From: Puccinellia tenuiflora
Lineage: Eukaryota; Streptophyta; Magnoliopsida; Poales; Poaceae
Length of the DNA stretch: 64,000 bases
Direction: 5' to 3'
Assembly: GCA_012064385.1 (NCBI GenBank)
Contig: QRDG01000529.1
Span: 2,132,715 to 2,196,714, forward strand
The position numbers were made by a program, and so were the translations under genes. Below the pieces are notes generated by a model. That model saw nothing but the letters and a program-made list of their open reading frames with translations. It searched no databases and was not told where the DNA came from. This document shows positions 21,718-33,520 of this stretch, piece after piece (the first letter of the stretch is position 1; each line of letters opens with the position of its first letter).

Positions 21718-22244
21718 ATGTCCATGCAGCCCCAAGAAGAAGACAATGAAGAGCAAAAGGATGAAAAAATTGATGAACAACTAGAGAATGAAGAGAAGGA
21801 ACTTCCACCTTCACCACATATGGATGAGGGTAACACTCAAGATTTTGCTAATGATAAACTTTGCTTTTATGATCCTGATGATGAGGAAGAATATGAACCT
21901 ATGCCTAATGAGAACATTATTGATAATGATTTTAAAAATGATGAGAATATGATTTAGACATGCTATATGATAATGCTTTAGATGATGGTCCTGTGCTTAT
22001 TGATAATCCTCCATGTTTAGTTGTTACTACTTTATGTGAGGATAAAAATGATATACTTGCTGTTTGTGATGATACTCTCACTCATGAGAGTCCAACTTTA
22101 TTTCTGAACTCCCCTATTCACACCATGGAGGAGAAATTTGCTTATGTTAAGAAATACTTATGTGGTTTGCAATTATCTTTAGTTCCAAATATTTGTTGCA
22201 ACCATGATATTAAACCTTATATTGATCTTAATAATTATTTTTAA
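21718..22244 (+). pseudogene. Acidic repeat-rich ORFs of the LTR element, probably one broken reading frame
   Basis: Two ORFs follow head to tail (21718-21957 and 21960-22244). The first is almost all E, D, N, Q and K, for example EEDNEEQKDEKIDEQLENEE. The second contains DDGPVLIDNPPCLVVTTLCE and TMEEKFAYVKKYLCG. The single bases separating the frames suggest small indels in one longer ORF. The middle text ('LIDNPPCLVV') resembles linkers I associate with grass non-autonomous gypsy elements, but I cannot assign a function. Confidence 0.4.
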
Positions 22245-25200
22245 AGAGGGAAACATGTCTCTAAATATCTCAACAATACTATGTTTCCTCTCTTTATGTT
22301 GAAGGTTTTAATGTCGCACTTGCTTTACATTCCTATGCTAATTACTATATGCTTCATTGATTTATTTTCTTACAAGATCCCAATGCATAGGAAGTGGGTT
22401 AGAATTAAATGTGTTTCATATTTTTCTCTTGATGCTCTCTTTTGCATTTCAATTCTTATTCCTATGTGAGCATCATTAAATAACCTCTTTTGAGAGGTAG
22501 AATCAAACAATAGTGATTTGCTGTCCAGAAAACAGATTCCTGAGCTTCACTGCGAAAAATGTTAAAAATCACAGAAAAGGAATTTTGACCTGAAATTTTA
22601 CGACAGCAATCTTCAGGTATCATTACACAATTCATTAGTTCAAAGGTTTCTAATTTGAGTAACGTAAGTGCCTCTGAAAATTCACTCTTTACGGGCTGTC
22701 CAGTTTTTGACAGATTCTGTCTTTATTTTGCATTGCTCTCATTACTTGTGTTTTGTGTGGTTCTTTTGATCAAAGAGCAATGCACAACCATAGTAATATT
22801 AGCTAATGTTTAGAATCAACTCATGATATGTCTTTGCTGTACCTATGAGGATTTAATTTATGGAGAAACTAACCCCTCTAATCAAGTTCTATGATGAGTT
22901 TTGTGTGAAGAAAACTTTTAAGATGGAAGAATTGAGGGTGATGAACAAGATCAAGAGGGACAAAAACTCAAGCTTGGGGATGTAACCCCTAAGCTCACCC
23001 TCCATACAAGAATTTAAGCTTGGGGATGCCAAGCGACCTCACTCCAACCATCTTGATACCAAGTAAGTAAGCCTAGCTATATGGCTATAAAGAAAGCGCT
23101 TTACGGGAGGCAACCCGGTTGTTTTTATTTGGATTTTCTTTGTTTCCTCTTGATGTAACGAGAGATTGTCTTTTTAGTTTAGTTTCTGTAATTTTTAATA
23201 AAGTGCCAAGTTTTACCCATTTTGGTTGAAAAAGTTGCTATTTCTAATCGGAGATTTTATTCCTGCACGGAGTCTGTGCACGGTTTGATTTTTCATTATT
23301 ATTTTGTAACTCCGAATGAGCTGATATTTTTACTGTTGCTTAAAATTTTCATCCTCTATATTCCTGATTTTTTTCAGATTTTTTCTACAAGTTTAATAGG
23401 ACAGAAAAATATGTTTTGCTGCTGCTGTTTTTCTGGACAGATTCTGTCCCATATTGTTTTATGCATAGTTTGAACTTTTGAGTTGATCCAATTGTTTATG
23501 AGTAGGCATAAAACATTATACATTCTCTGGTGATTCATATGAATTTTAGTCCATGAATTATATACAACAAGAAACTTGTTTATTTATCTCTACTAATATC
23601 ACCCCACAGAAAAGAGATGGGAGAAATTGTGTTTTGAAGTTTTTCCACAGGGATTGGAGAAGATGCACCATGAGTTATCCAAGGATGGTGAAAACCATAA
23701 GCTTGGGGATGTGAACATCCCCACTGAACCAAAACACTCTCGGTTTGCACGTCTAACTTCTGTTTTTCTATCAATGCACTTTATCGCATAAACTTGGAGC
23801 GTCTTTTTGTTTGTTTTGTTTTGATTTTTATTTTGTGAGACCACCACACTATCTTTTATATATGAGTATGCTACTGAAAGTTTGGGTTGAAATAAATTGC
23901 ATGCTTTTATTGTATTGGGAAAAGGGATGTCTAAGCTGATTTTTAATGACACATATAGTTGCATGATTCATGAGCTTCTTTATGAGTAATAATTTGCAAA
24001 TGCTTATCATGAGCTATCTTTTATTCATGTTTTGATGCTGTATGTTATTTCACTTTGTTTGACATGAATTAGTTAGTTCTATGGACACTCATGCATGCAT
24101 CTAGATGGTCATCTTTCTCCCTTTTGCTAGCCCAAAAATTCCAACAAGTAAAAACTTGTTTCCAACACCTTCAACCCAAGTTTTTCCAGTGAGTCCACCA
24201 TATCTACCTATTAGCTTTATGCTATTCCAAATATGTTTATCATGTTATTTGTGTTATCTATACCTCTAAATGAAAATGATGATGTTATTTATTGTAATGG
24301 GAAAAGTTGGTTAAAAATCTCTCGCGAACTTGATGCACACTTACTTTTATTGCATTCAATTGTGATTAATATTATGAAGATAGTGGCTTGATAAATGTTT
24401 AAGGTTGGGAGTTAGCCCATTTGTGCTGTCACATGCAAAGCTTTCAACATGTTCCATCATTTGTTTAGTTGATATCATGTACTTTTGTCTATGGATGCCT
24501 ATCGTGACGAAATAAATGTGGAAATAGAGTTAAGTTTTAAATGAGTTTGTATAAATGGTTAGAGAGAAGCCTGGGCCGCTAATCTAAGCCATGCATCATT
24601 CATGGTGGAGATTTACTTACATGCTATTTTGAACTCTCTGTGATACACCCTACAATAAAAAGCTATATCAAAGTGGTAAATAAAGAGGGTGTTGAGATTG
24701 TTCATTATGTTTGTTTGTCTTGTTGTTTTGATATGGGCTTGATCCATATCATGGGACAAGAGGTACCCCAGTTGAAACTCTTGATGATACTGTTTCTACT
24801 TACAATGATAGATAACTTAAACTTGCTTTGTTTACCAAGTTGAGTAATCATGGTGTAGGTACTTGTATTCAAGGGGCATGAGACATCTAACCTTTACTTT
24901 ATCAAGGCCACTACTCATATTTGCTTTCACATTTAACTTTAATCATTCAAGATGCTATGATGGGAGAATGAGAGCTTGACACCAAGTATTACCATTGCAA
25001 TCAATAATTTAAGAAGAATAGTTTGGAGGATAGATGAAACTCATGCATGCTTTACCTCTACTTATTTATATATCTTTGCCAAAGTGTCCACCTTTTATAT
25101 TCAGATTTTCTACACTCTATGGACCTCAAGTATGCAAAAGTAAGAATGTCCAGAGTACTATCTTTTTATGTTGCACTTTGTGAACTATCATTGATCATTT

Positions 25201-25389
25201 TTGCATTGAATACTTGATATCACTTTATAAATTGTTTGCACATTGCTACTTCTTTGAATAATGAATCATTTGACTTTATGTAGCAGTAGCAATCATCTTT
25301 TATATCCATGTTGTGATTATATTGCAAAGTTCATGTTACTTTTATCACTTTCATACTCGAGGACGAGCATGAGTTAAGCTTGGGGATGT
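22245..25389 (+). other. Long non-coding 3' region of second LTR element, shared module
   Basis: From about 23078 to 25389 this is nearly identical to 8528-10868 in the other element, whereas 21203-23050 has no counterpart there. It carries aagcttggggatg words at about 22973, 23016, 23699 and, as the polypurine tract, 25377. No coding region was seen. Confidence 0.85.
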
Positions 25390-25419
25390 TGATGCATGTA
25401 AAATGCATACATGAACTTT

Positions 25420-28400
25420 TTTTTGATACCCATTACCATAGGGGAAGCCCCTATGGTTAAATTTTCCATTATAAAGGCCAGGAGTCACTAGGAGCGTGAC
25501 CACCTGGAGTACAGTTGTTACAAAGTTTAATGGGGGTTCAAAAAAGAACCACGAATACATGATTAAGTAAAAGAAGATCTGGTCCAATCTATCAAAGGGA
25601 CTACTAGGTTCGCCTTAACTCTGTGTTGGTGCAGCAACAAATCACTCTGAAATTTCACTTTCCATATCCGTAAAGATGCAGGCACCTTATTAAAGATGAG
25701 ATCATTTCTCACTTTCCAGATATTCCAACTTGCACAGGCCACAACCTCCATAAAACACGGACCTGTGAAAGCTTGAGAAGCCATGAGAATTCTAGGGGAG
25801 ACCGGCAACTGTTGACTCCAGCTGATTCCAACATTGTTCCAACAACTAGTGGCGAAGGGACACTGGAAGAACAGATGATCGCGTGTCTCAATAACTTGTC
25901 CACGACAGAGCACACAATGGGGGCCATCCTCGAGGTGCCAATGTTTCCGAAGCATGAGGTCTTTTGTATTCAACCGATCCTGGACCAATAGCCATAAGAA
26001 GATCCGGAGCTTCGGCAGACACTTGGATTTCCAAATGAGATCAATGGCTCTATCCTGGGGTGTTTGGGCAAAAATGAAATGATAATATTTGGCAGATGTG
26101 TAATTAGAGTTCCCCCAAGCAAATACCCTCTTATCAAAATCATTAGGATCATCAGATAGTGTATCCAACCGGGGTCTAATTTGGGCATGCTCCTCAAAAG
26201 CCTGTTCTGACAGCGGTAGTGCAAATAACGTGCTCAATTCAGTTTCTCTCGCCATAGCAGCCACCGAGATATCCTCATTTAGAGCAAATGAGTAAAGATA
26301 AGGCAGAGTGTCACATATCAACTCGCCTTGATGCCAATAATCCTTCCAAAAGAGGGTCAATGCCCCATTACGAACAGATGAGGTGGTTATACTTCGATAG
26401 ATATTGATCAAGCTGAAAATATCCTTCCACCAAAAAGAGCCTCTAGGTGACTGGGACTGTGGGGGAGTGTCACCATATAAGGACCAGACCAATTTCACCC
26501 AAGGAATGTCTGCTTTGCAGAAGAATTTATGAAGGTGTTTCAGGAGGAGAGCAGTGTTTTGAATTTCTAGGTTGATGATACCCAATCCTCCATGTTTCTT
26601 GGGTCGGCACACCATGGACCAGGCTGCTAGCGAGTGAGATGTGCTTCTGCCTTCCTCCTTCGCCCACAGGGCGAGACGACGACCCCTATCAAATACCTTG
26701 ATGACCGACTTTGGAATCTTCAGTGAATAGAGGAAGTGCATCGGAAGGGACGTCAAGACAGAATTAACAAATGTGACCCGGCCTCCATAATCCAGAAACC
26801 GAGCGCTAGCATTCATCCTCCTCTCTAATTGATCCACAATTGGCGATAAGTCAGATACAGAAGGGCGAGTTGTACCAAGTGGAAGTCCAAGATAAGGAAA
26901 CGGCATCGTAGCCGTCACACAGCCAAAAACTCCAGCCAAATAGTCTAGTCTGTCCGTGGTGATATTAATGGGCATCATGCATGTTTTACTATAATTGACT
27001 TTTAGTCCAGTAGCTTGCGCAAACACTTGGAGGACCTGCTTGAGTGCCAAGAGCTGTGCTGGACATGCTTGAACAATAAGGAGGGTGTCATCGGCATATT
27101 GCACAATGGGGAAGTCTGTATCAGGTATAGGCAGAGGAGCCATTAGTGTGCCTAGCTGAGCAAGCTTATTAACCATGGTTTGAAGGAGGTCGGCACCTTC
27201 TACAAATAAGATAGGGGACAGAGGATCTCCTTGCCGCACTCCACATCTGCAGGGGAATTTCCTGCCAGGAACACCATTCAATAGAGTCGAGGAGAAACCT
27301 GTCGAGAAGATTGATTCAATCCACATGATCCATCTGTCATCATAACCTTTACATTTCAGAATTTTGATAAGTGCTTGGTGACCAATAGTGTCAAAAGCTT
27401 TAGCAAAATCCAGCTTCAGTACAATAGCTTCTCTACCCGAAGCAGACACCTGATGAATATATTCGTAAGCCCAGGCCACGCAGTCCTGAATATTCCGGGT
27501 TCTCAAGAAACCATACTGATTAGCATGCACCAGACCCAGAATTTTCTTTTGCAACCTATTCGCCATCAACTTGGTGATCAGCTTGAAGCAAGTGTTAAGG
27601 AGTGATATCGGTCTGTAATCATTTGGGCTTTCAGGTGCATTGTTTTTAGGGATGAGGGTAATGAACGCATCGTTGATGGACTGAAGATTCAAAGATCCTT
27701 CCCAAAACTGTTGCATAAGATCATAGAAATCATTCTTAATGATAGGCCAGCAGATTTTCAGAAAAAGCCCATTGAAACCATCCGGACCGGGTGCCTTGTC
27801 CGTCGGCATATCAGCCACAACACTGTCAATCTCAGCGTGTGTAAAAGGTACTGAAAGCATGTCTAAGCCCTCCACTGGGTGAATATACTCAGAGAAATCA
27901 AATGCAGGATCAAGTTCCACTGCAGTGCCCAAACGTTCAACAAAAGTGTTTCTGAGAAGGCCAGCCTTTTCATAATGTTCAACAGCCAGGGAGCCATCAG
28001 GTCTGGTAAGGGAGGAGATCGAATTTTTCCTATAGCGGATGGTAGCCATAGAGTGGAAGAAAGCTGTATTTTCACTGCCAAATTTGGCCCACCTCGCAGT
28101 ACATCTTTTCCTCCAATATTCCTGCTTACAATGGAGAAGGTGACTAAGTCGAGACTTGACAATATTCCTGAAATTCCATTCAGTGGTATCCAGATAGCGT
28201 TGTTCTTCAAATTCGTCCAGCATGAAAATGATATTATTGCAGTTATCAACCAACTTGTTAATCACAGAAATACTAGTACTCCATTGCCTTAAACCTTTAC
28301 GCAGCAACTTAAGCTTGGAAGAAAGGCGCTTGGCCCCATCCCCTGGGCAATGTATGTCCCAAATTCTTCTCACAACATCCAAAAAACCCGGCATTTTTGT

Positions 28401-29419
28401 CCAATGGTTCTCAAACCGAAATACTTGTGCTTTAGGAATATTGGTGCTGATCGAAAGGACACAAGGAGTGTGATCGGAGGTGGGTTTTGCCAAAGGGTGC
28501 ACCAGGGTATTGGGAAATTTAATAGTCCAGCTGGGTGAGGTGAAGAACCAATCTAGCTGGGCAAGGAGGGGTTCAGTTTGCATGTTACTCCAGGTATAGG
28601 CTCTCCCTTTGATTGGGATCTCCACAAGGCCTAGATAACTAATTACTTCATTGAAAGTTGCTATGTCCATGAGATTAGCACCAGGTCTGTTCCTGCTATC
28701 AGAGTATCTATAAAAATTGAAGTCACCCATAAACAGCCAGAGTTCATCATCATTGATAGGCAGGCTAAATAGCCACGCAATAAAGTTTTCTCTGTCTATG
28801 CCTTCACAAGGACCATAGACATGTACTAAAAAGAAGTCATCTGATGAAACAGTAGTAGTAAAATGGATCACCATACCAAATCTTTCTTCCTGTATCATAG
28901 TTCCAGTGAACATATTTCCAACCCACATAATAAGGAGTCCTCCAGATGCACCATCAGAGGGGATAAAAGCGAATTTATCAAGGCGTTTGGGAGCAAAATT
29001 CTTAATGAAGCTGAGGGAAAAATCGCCCCTCTTAGTCTCCTGGAAGCACACAATGGAAGCTAGGCTTTCCTCAATTTTGTTACGAATCAGTGGCCATTTC
29101 TCATGCATATTAATACCACGAACATTCCAGCATAAAATTCTCCAAATACGATTTAAGAGATCCATACACGGTAGTGGCAGACTAAAGCAAACCAGTGTGA
29201 CACCAGATAACTGATAGTACACAGACACTGATACGATGATACAAGTTTAACTGACATTGACTTATCGCACTGAGAAACTGATAAACGAACAGATTCTAAG
29301 TAAACGACAGAGTGACACTCTCTGTGACTAAGCATCACGAGCTTGACGGAGACGTGCTTCGGTGAGCTCCTGAGGGTCAATCTGGCAGTCTTCCACCCCC
29401 ATACGCTGCATCTCGGTGA
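25420..29419 (-). mobile_element. L1-type LINE with intact ORF2, inserted in the 3' LTR
   Basis: The element reads right to left, with the last 30 codons of ORF1 (29420-29328), a spacer of about 160 bp, ORF2 (29165-25563), a short 3' region and a poly-A tail (poly-T at 25417-25424). It is truncated inside ORF1. Instead of a target duplication the insertion lacks about a dozen LTR bases. As it lies inside a young LTR it is the most recent large insertion here. Confidence 0.92.
25563..29165 (-). CDS. LINE ORF2: endonuclease-reverse transcriptase (1200 aa), intact
   Basis: The first ATG (MDLLNRIWRILCWNVRGIN) is at 29165 and the frame is open for 1200 codons. An APE-type endonuclease occupies about residues 10-235: WNVRGIN, QETK (about 43), YGP (about 117), GDFN (about 146) and SDHTP (about 228). 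The reverse transcriptase starts around KAPGPDGFNG (about 457), includes RQGDPLSPILF and has the catalytic QYADDT at about 687. A C-terminal zinc-binding region has CVLCRGQVIETRDHLFFQC (about 1080). All signature residues I would expect are present. The full ORF suggests the protein could still act, although the truncated ORF1 makes this copy non-autonomous. Target-primed reverse transcription is the known role of this protein class. Confidence 0.93.
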   Translation of the reverse strand: MDLLNRIWRILCWNVRGINMHEKWPLIRNKIEESLASIVCFQETKRGDFSLSFIKNFAPKRLDKFAFIPSDGASGGLLIMWVGNMFTGTMIQEERFGMVIHFTTTVSSDDFFLVHVYGPCEGIDRENFIAWLFSLPINDDELWLFMGDFNFYRYSDSRNRPGANLMDIATFNEVISYLGLVEIPIKGRAYTWSNMQTEPLLAQLDWFFTSPSWTIKFPNTLVHPLAKPTSDHTPCVLSISTNIPKAQVFRFENHWTKMPGFLDVVRRIWDIHCPGDGAKRLSSKLKLLRKGLRQWSTSISVINKLVDNCNNIIFMLDEFEEQRYLDTTEWNFRNIVKSRLSHLLHCKQEYWRKRCTARWAKFGSENTAFFHSMATIRYRKNSISSLTRPDGSLAVEHYEKAGLLRNTFVERLGTAVELDPAFDFSEYIHPVEGLDMLSVPFTHAEIDSVVADMPTDKAPGPDGFNGLFLKICWPIIKNDFYDLMQQFWEGSLNLQSINDAFITLIPKNNAPESPNDYRPISLLNTCFKLITKLMANRLQKKILGLVHANQYGFLRTRNIQDCVAWAYEYIHQVSASGREAIVLKLDFAKAFDTIGHQALIKILKCKGYDDRWIMWIESIFSTGFSSTLLNGVPGRKFPCRCGVRQGDPLSPILFVEGADLLQTMVNKLAQLGTLMAPLPIPDTDFPIVQYADDTLLIVQACPAQLLALKQVLQVFAQATGLKVNYSKTCMMPINITTDRLDYLAGVFGCVTATMPFPYLGLPLGTTRPSVSDLSPIVDQLERRMNASARFLDYGGRVTFVNSVLTSLPMHFLYSLKIPKSVIKVFDRGRRLALWAKEEGRSTSHSLAAWSMVCRPKKHGGLGIINLEIQNTALLLKHLHKFFCKADIPWVKLVWSLYGDTPPQSQSPRGSFWWKDIFSLINIYRSITTSSVRNGALTLFWKDYWHQGELICDTLPYLYSFALNEDISVAAMARETELSTLFALPLSEQAFEEHAQIRPRLDTLSDDPNDFDKRVFAWGNSNYTSAKYYHFIFAQTPQDRAIDLIWKSKCLPKLRIFLWLLVQDRLNTKDLMLRKHWHLEDGPHCVLCRGQVIETRDHLFFQCPFATSCWNNVGISWSQQLPVSPRILMASQAFTGPCFMEVVACASWNIWKVRNDLIFNKVPASLRIWKVKFQSDLLLHQHRVKANLVVPLIDWTRSSFT

Positions 29420-29420
29420 T
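29328..29420 (-). pseudogene. LINE ORF1 C-terminal tail (30 codons)
   Basis: Upstream of ORF2 the minus strand encodes TEMQRMGVEDCQIDPQELTE and ends ..ARLRQARDA before a TAG at 29330-29328. This fits the short C-terminal tail of plant LINE ORF1 (nucleic-acid-binding gag-like protein). The rest is lost at the LTR junction. Confidence 0.6.
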
Positions 29421-31903
29421 CTCATATTTCAATCATATTTGCATCATATAAGGGTTATATGTTTTATATTGATTTTGGGGATAATTCACAGTTTCTCCAT
29501 TTATTTGGAATTAACCCTGCACTGGCAGAAAACCCTATTTTCTATATTTTGATGTTTCAGGGACCCAAACGATGTCCAAATGAGCTATAAATTTACGGGG
29601 ATCATTATTTTGGAAGGACGAAGACCTAGGAGCGAAATAGGCAAACGAACAGAGGCCGAAAGGCCAAAATAGGGGGCCCCACGCGGCCAGGTACAGAGCC
29701 CGCGTGGGACCACCCCAATTGGCCCTCGTGGCCCCGTTTGCGTCGATCCTTAGCCCTGAAGCTTTCTCGTGACCTAAAAACGACTGCATAAATAGTCCCC
29801 CGAGGAGTTTCGCAAGGAGGCGGCGGAGAAACGCAAAACCAGAAACAGAGAGGCAGAGGGCTGCCGCCGAAGAAGATCGGAGGGGGGAAACGCCGCCGGA
29901 ATCCACCTCCGGAGGGCTCCACCCCCCTCCGGCGTGATCATCATCAACATCTACAGCAAGATCGTCTCCATTCCGGGCTGCACCTCTTCATCAACCTCTC
30001 CATCAAGCTCCTCATCTCCATGATGAAGGGGGAGTAGTCTCCCTCGGGGCTGAAGGCTCATGCCGGTAGCTATGTGGTTTATCTCTCTCTCTCATGGTGT
30101 AATCTTTATGTGATCATGAGCTTTGTAATCTAGTTGAATCCATAGATGGCACTCTTCTTTATCTTATGAATTATGCTACTCAAGTGGTTTTATTGATGTG
30201 ATTGCCAGAGTCACCTTTGTCCCATGGTGTGATGTTGACAGTGTGTGCACCGTGTGTGGCTCTTAGGCTAAAGATTACATGAATACTTATCATGAGTTAT
30301 TATTTATGTTGGGTGTCTCTATGATATTATGGTGTTTGTTAGTACTATCTTTGGATGCATATAGTGACCGCTTGAAGTATCCATAGATGTGGAATACGAA
30401 CTTTAAGGTGTGCTTTTTGTAGCCCTACACAGTGGATTGGTATTCTTTATCCAACCAGAAATTAATTCAGAGTAGCATATTGAGGAGAAATTATCTATGT
30501 ATTCAATTATATTATTATTGTTGAGAGTGTCCACTAGTGAAAGCATGATCCCTAGGCCTTATTTCCAAAGCACCGTTTACACCTTTGTCTTGTCCTCTTG
30601 CATTAAAGAGGATTGGGACACTTTCACACTCTTGTTCCCTTGTCTTGTCCTCTTGCATAAAAGAGGATTGGGAGACTTTCACACTCTTGTTTTGTTACAT
30701 TAAACTTCCATCCACTAAATCAACCATCTTGTTCTATAAACTTGTTTAGTGCATAATAAATTAAAACTTGTGACACTTTAGTTGTAGGGAATAGATAACT
30801 TTTCCTTCTTGCTCCTGCGGATCGATACCTTACTTCCACATTGAATTATGCTACAGTGATTCCTTACTCTTGGGGATTATCATATGCCGAAGACGAGGAG
30901 TAAACATGTTTATTTGTGAGGTTCCATTCAATCTTGTCAGGGGCATCATTTTGAAGTTGCACTCTCTCAAGCATCCCCCAAAGGCAAACAAATTGCGAAA
31001 TGTGATCCACCGAGAGCTCCACTTGATTGTTGATTTGGGAGATCCAAAAGTTGTTGTCCAATGCCTTCTTGGCTGAATTTTCGCCTTTTTGAGAGATTAA
31101 AGATGAGCGGGGCTATGTCCTTCGGTCGCCTTCCATCAAACCAAGAAACCTCCCAACACAGCGCCTTTTCCCATATTCCAATTGTGACATTTGTTGCCGC
31201 CGCAAAAAGATCACGATCTTTGGAGTTCCATGGGTTTCCAAGACTTTTCCACGTCTTGGGATCATCACTCCATTGAAGCCATAGCCATGTTTGCCTAAGA
31301 GCCGAGGCAAACTTAGCAAGGTTTTAAATGCCCAAGCCGCCATACTCTTTAGGCTTACAAACCATCTCCTAATTTACTTTGCATTTTCCACGGGAAACTT
31401 TTTCAAGCCGCCCAAAGGAAACCCCTTCTAATGCTATTGATCTTCATAAGAACTTCCACCAGGACCTCGAGCACGGTGATGAAGTAAACGGCAATGCTTG
31501 TGAGAACCGCTTTAACAAGAACCAACCGGTCGGCCATGGTGGCGTGCCTCCCAATCCAAGGAACGAGCTTCCCGGCCACTCTATCTTCAAGTGGTTGGAA
31601 GTGGATTCGCTTGAGGCGTGCAACCAACAAAGGTAGTCCGAGATACTTCATTGGGAAAGGTGTGTGCTTAGCCGGGAAAGCTTGTAGGACATGGTCAAGA
31701 TCAACATTCTCACACCGAATAGGCACCACTTGGCTTTTGTCACAATTAGTCACAAGGCCGGTGACCAAACCAAATTGCCTCGAAGTGTTGGCCAAGAATT
31801 CAATGTCATCCTTGTTGGGGGTCACGAAGATGGCCGCATCATCGGCGTAGCTAGACGTGCGAATCGTGGGGGGCCTTGTCCGGAGCCTAAGGAGTCTTCC
31901 TTG

Positions 31904-32722
31904 CAGGGGTGGAGCCAGGATTCGGAGATAGGGGGGCGGGGTGACGATGATCGTTGTTGAAATATAAAATATTCAAAAATCAAGAACAGAACATATGTTT
32001 GGCAATAACATTTATACAGTAGCGGCTAGGCTAATGAAGAAAGCGTGACACAAAGCACATATTATAATCTATCGCCAAGAAGACTGGAATTGGATTTTAA
32101 GCAGTTGACTTGATTCGAGATTTAAACAAACGGCATGAAAATCAATCTATTATATTCGTTTTTCTTGGTTTCTGACTAATGAAATATAGCCAAACTGAAG
32201 TACAAAGAAATTTGATTAGATTATTAGCACGTACATCTTCTGTATATATAGTGTACCTTGACAAAATATCAGGCAGTTATTTGATTGGTGGGATGGTGGC
32301 GCGGACGTGCGACTTGCCGTAGAAGGCAAAATGATGAATCGCTGATCGACGGCGGCCACCGTATTCGCCGCAACTCGCATGTCCACCCAATAGAAGAAAT
32401 CGCCGAGCCTTGCGAGCAGGAGCAGCGAGTGGCGGTGGGCACCCTAGCACTTGGAGAGCTAGATCGATCTGGTTGGAGGAGGCCGGCGAACAGGCACGAT
32501 AGATCGATCTGTATCGTGAGATGGGCTATTATTTTGGGCTTCGGTGCCTACATACAGCTACTACTAATCAAAATTTGGGCCTAAAAAGTAATTACGTTAA
32601 TCACGAACGGCCATTAGTATCAGATTGTCCTCAAATTGCTCCTAGATTTGGACGTGATACAGCATGAATGTGTACATAATTCCTTGGTGGACGGACGGTT
32701 TGGGGGGCCGGCTCCGCCCCTG
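31904..32722. mobile_element. Non-autonomous hAT-type element (819 bp) with perfect 8-bp duplication
   Basis: The ends are CAGGGGTGGAGCCAGG and (reverse complement of the right end) CAGGGGCGGAGCCGG. Direct copies of CTTCCTTG flank it (31896-31903 and 32723-32730). An 8-bp duplication with CAGGG-type tips is diagnostic of the hAT superfamily. No transposase is encoded; the ORF at 32285-32584 has no recognisable domain. It sits in LINE coding sequence. Confidence 0.92.
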
Positions 32723-33498
32723 CTTCCTTGTGTGGTCGCTTTCCGAAGGATGTGGTGGAGAGGGTCGATGGTCAACACAAAAAGCAAGGGAGATAGAGGA
32801 TCCTCTTGCCTAAGTGCCCTCCCATGATTTATAGGATCACCGGCAATGCCATTGAGGATCACTCTCGAAGAGGACGTCGATAGGAGGGCCGCAATCCAAT
32901 CTCAAAATCTACAAGGGAACCCCAAGTGATGAAGCAACTCAAGCAAGTAGTCCCATCTAACCGAGTCAAATGCCTTCCTAATGTCGAGCTTGAAGAGAAG
33001 AGTGGGGGCCTTTACCTTGTGCAACTTGCGAGCCAAATTCCTCATATAAAGGAAGTTATCATGTATGCTTCTAGATTTTATGAAGGCACTTTGGGCGTTG
33101 GAGACGAGATTGTTCATGTGCGGAGCTAGACGAGAGGCCATCATTTTGGAGATGAGCTTGGCTATGGCATGAATGAGGCTAATAGGTCTAAAGTCGTTCA
33201 CCTCCTCCGCCCCATCTTTTTTCGGGATAAGCACAATGTTCGCGGAGTTTAGCCAATGGAGGTTGCTAAGCTAACATGAAGAGAGCCAAATTGGTGGATC
33301 ACGACCATAATATCATCTTTAATAATGCTCCAACAAGACTTAAAGAAGACACCGGTGAAACCATCCGGCCCGGGCACCTTCTCACTCGCGGTTTTGTCCA
33401 CCGCCGCTTTAACCCTCATCCTCCAAAAATAGGAGCATCAAGACCACGAAGATCGCACTGGGGCAAAGGGAGGGAGGCCCAATTGAGACCGGTTGTGC

Positions 33499-33520
33499 GG
33501 GGGGGGGGGGGGGGGGGGGG
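33499..33520. repeat. Poly-G tract (22 G)
   Basis: Twenty-two consecutive G lie inside the LINE reverse-transcriptase frame (minus-strand poly-proline). This is the second such tract in the same LINE. Confidence 0.95.

Larger units (their letters stand above)
19523..30882 (+). mobile_element. Complete non-autonomous LTR retrotransposon with perfect TATGC duplication
   Basis: The element runs from TGATGCATGTAAAATGCA (19523) to ..GGGGATTATCA (30882) and is flanked on both sides by TATGC (19518-19522 and 30883-30887). The order is 5' LTR, primer-binding site, small ORFs, a long non-coding region, a purine tract and a 3' LTR that is interrupted by a 4-kb LINE. No RT, integrase or recognisable Gag is encoded. 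By hand count about 27 substitutions separate the two LTRs over about 1.45 kb (about 98% identity). It inserted into an older LINE. Confidence 0.92.
25390..30882 (+). repeat. 3' LTR, split by a LINE
   Basis: The LTR starts at 25390 (TGATGCATGTAAAATGCA), runs to about 25419, resumes at about 29420 (tctcatatttcaatc) and ends at 30882. Compared with the 5' LTR, about 11-13 bp (around 'gcattataatt') is missing at the LINE junction. Confidence 0.9.
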
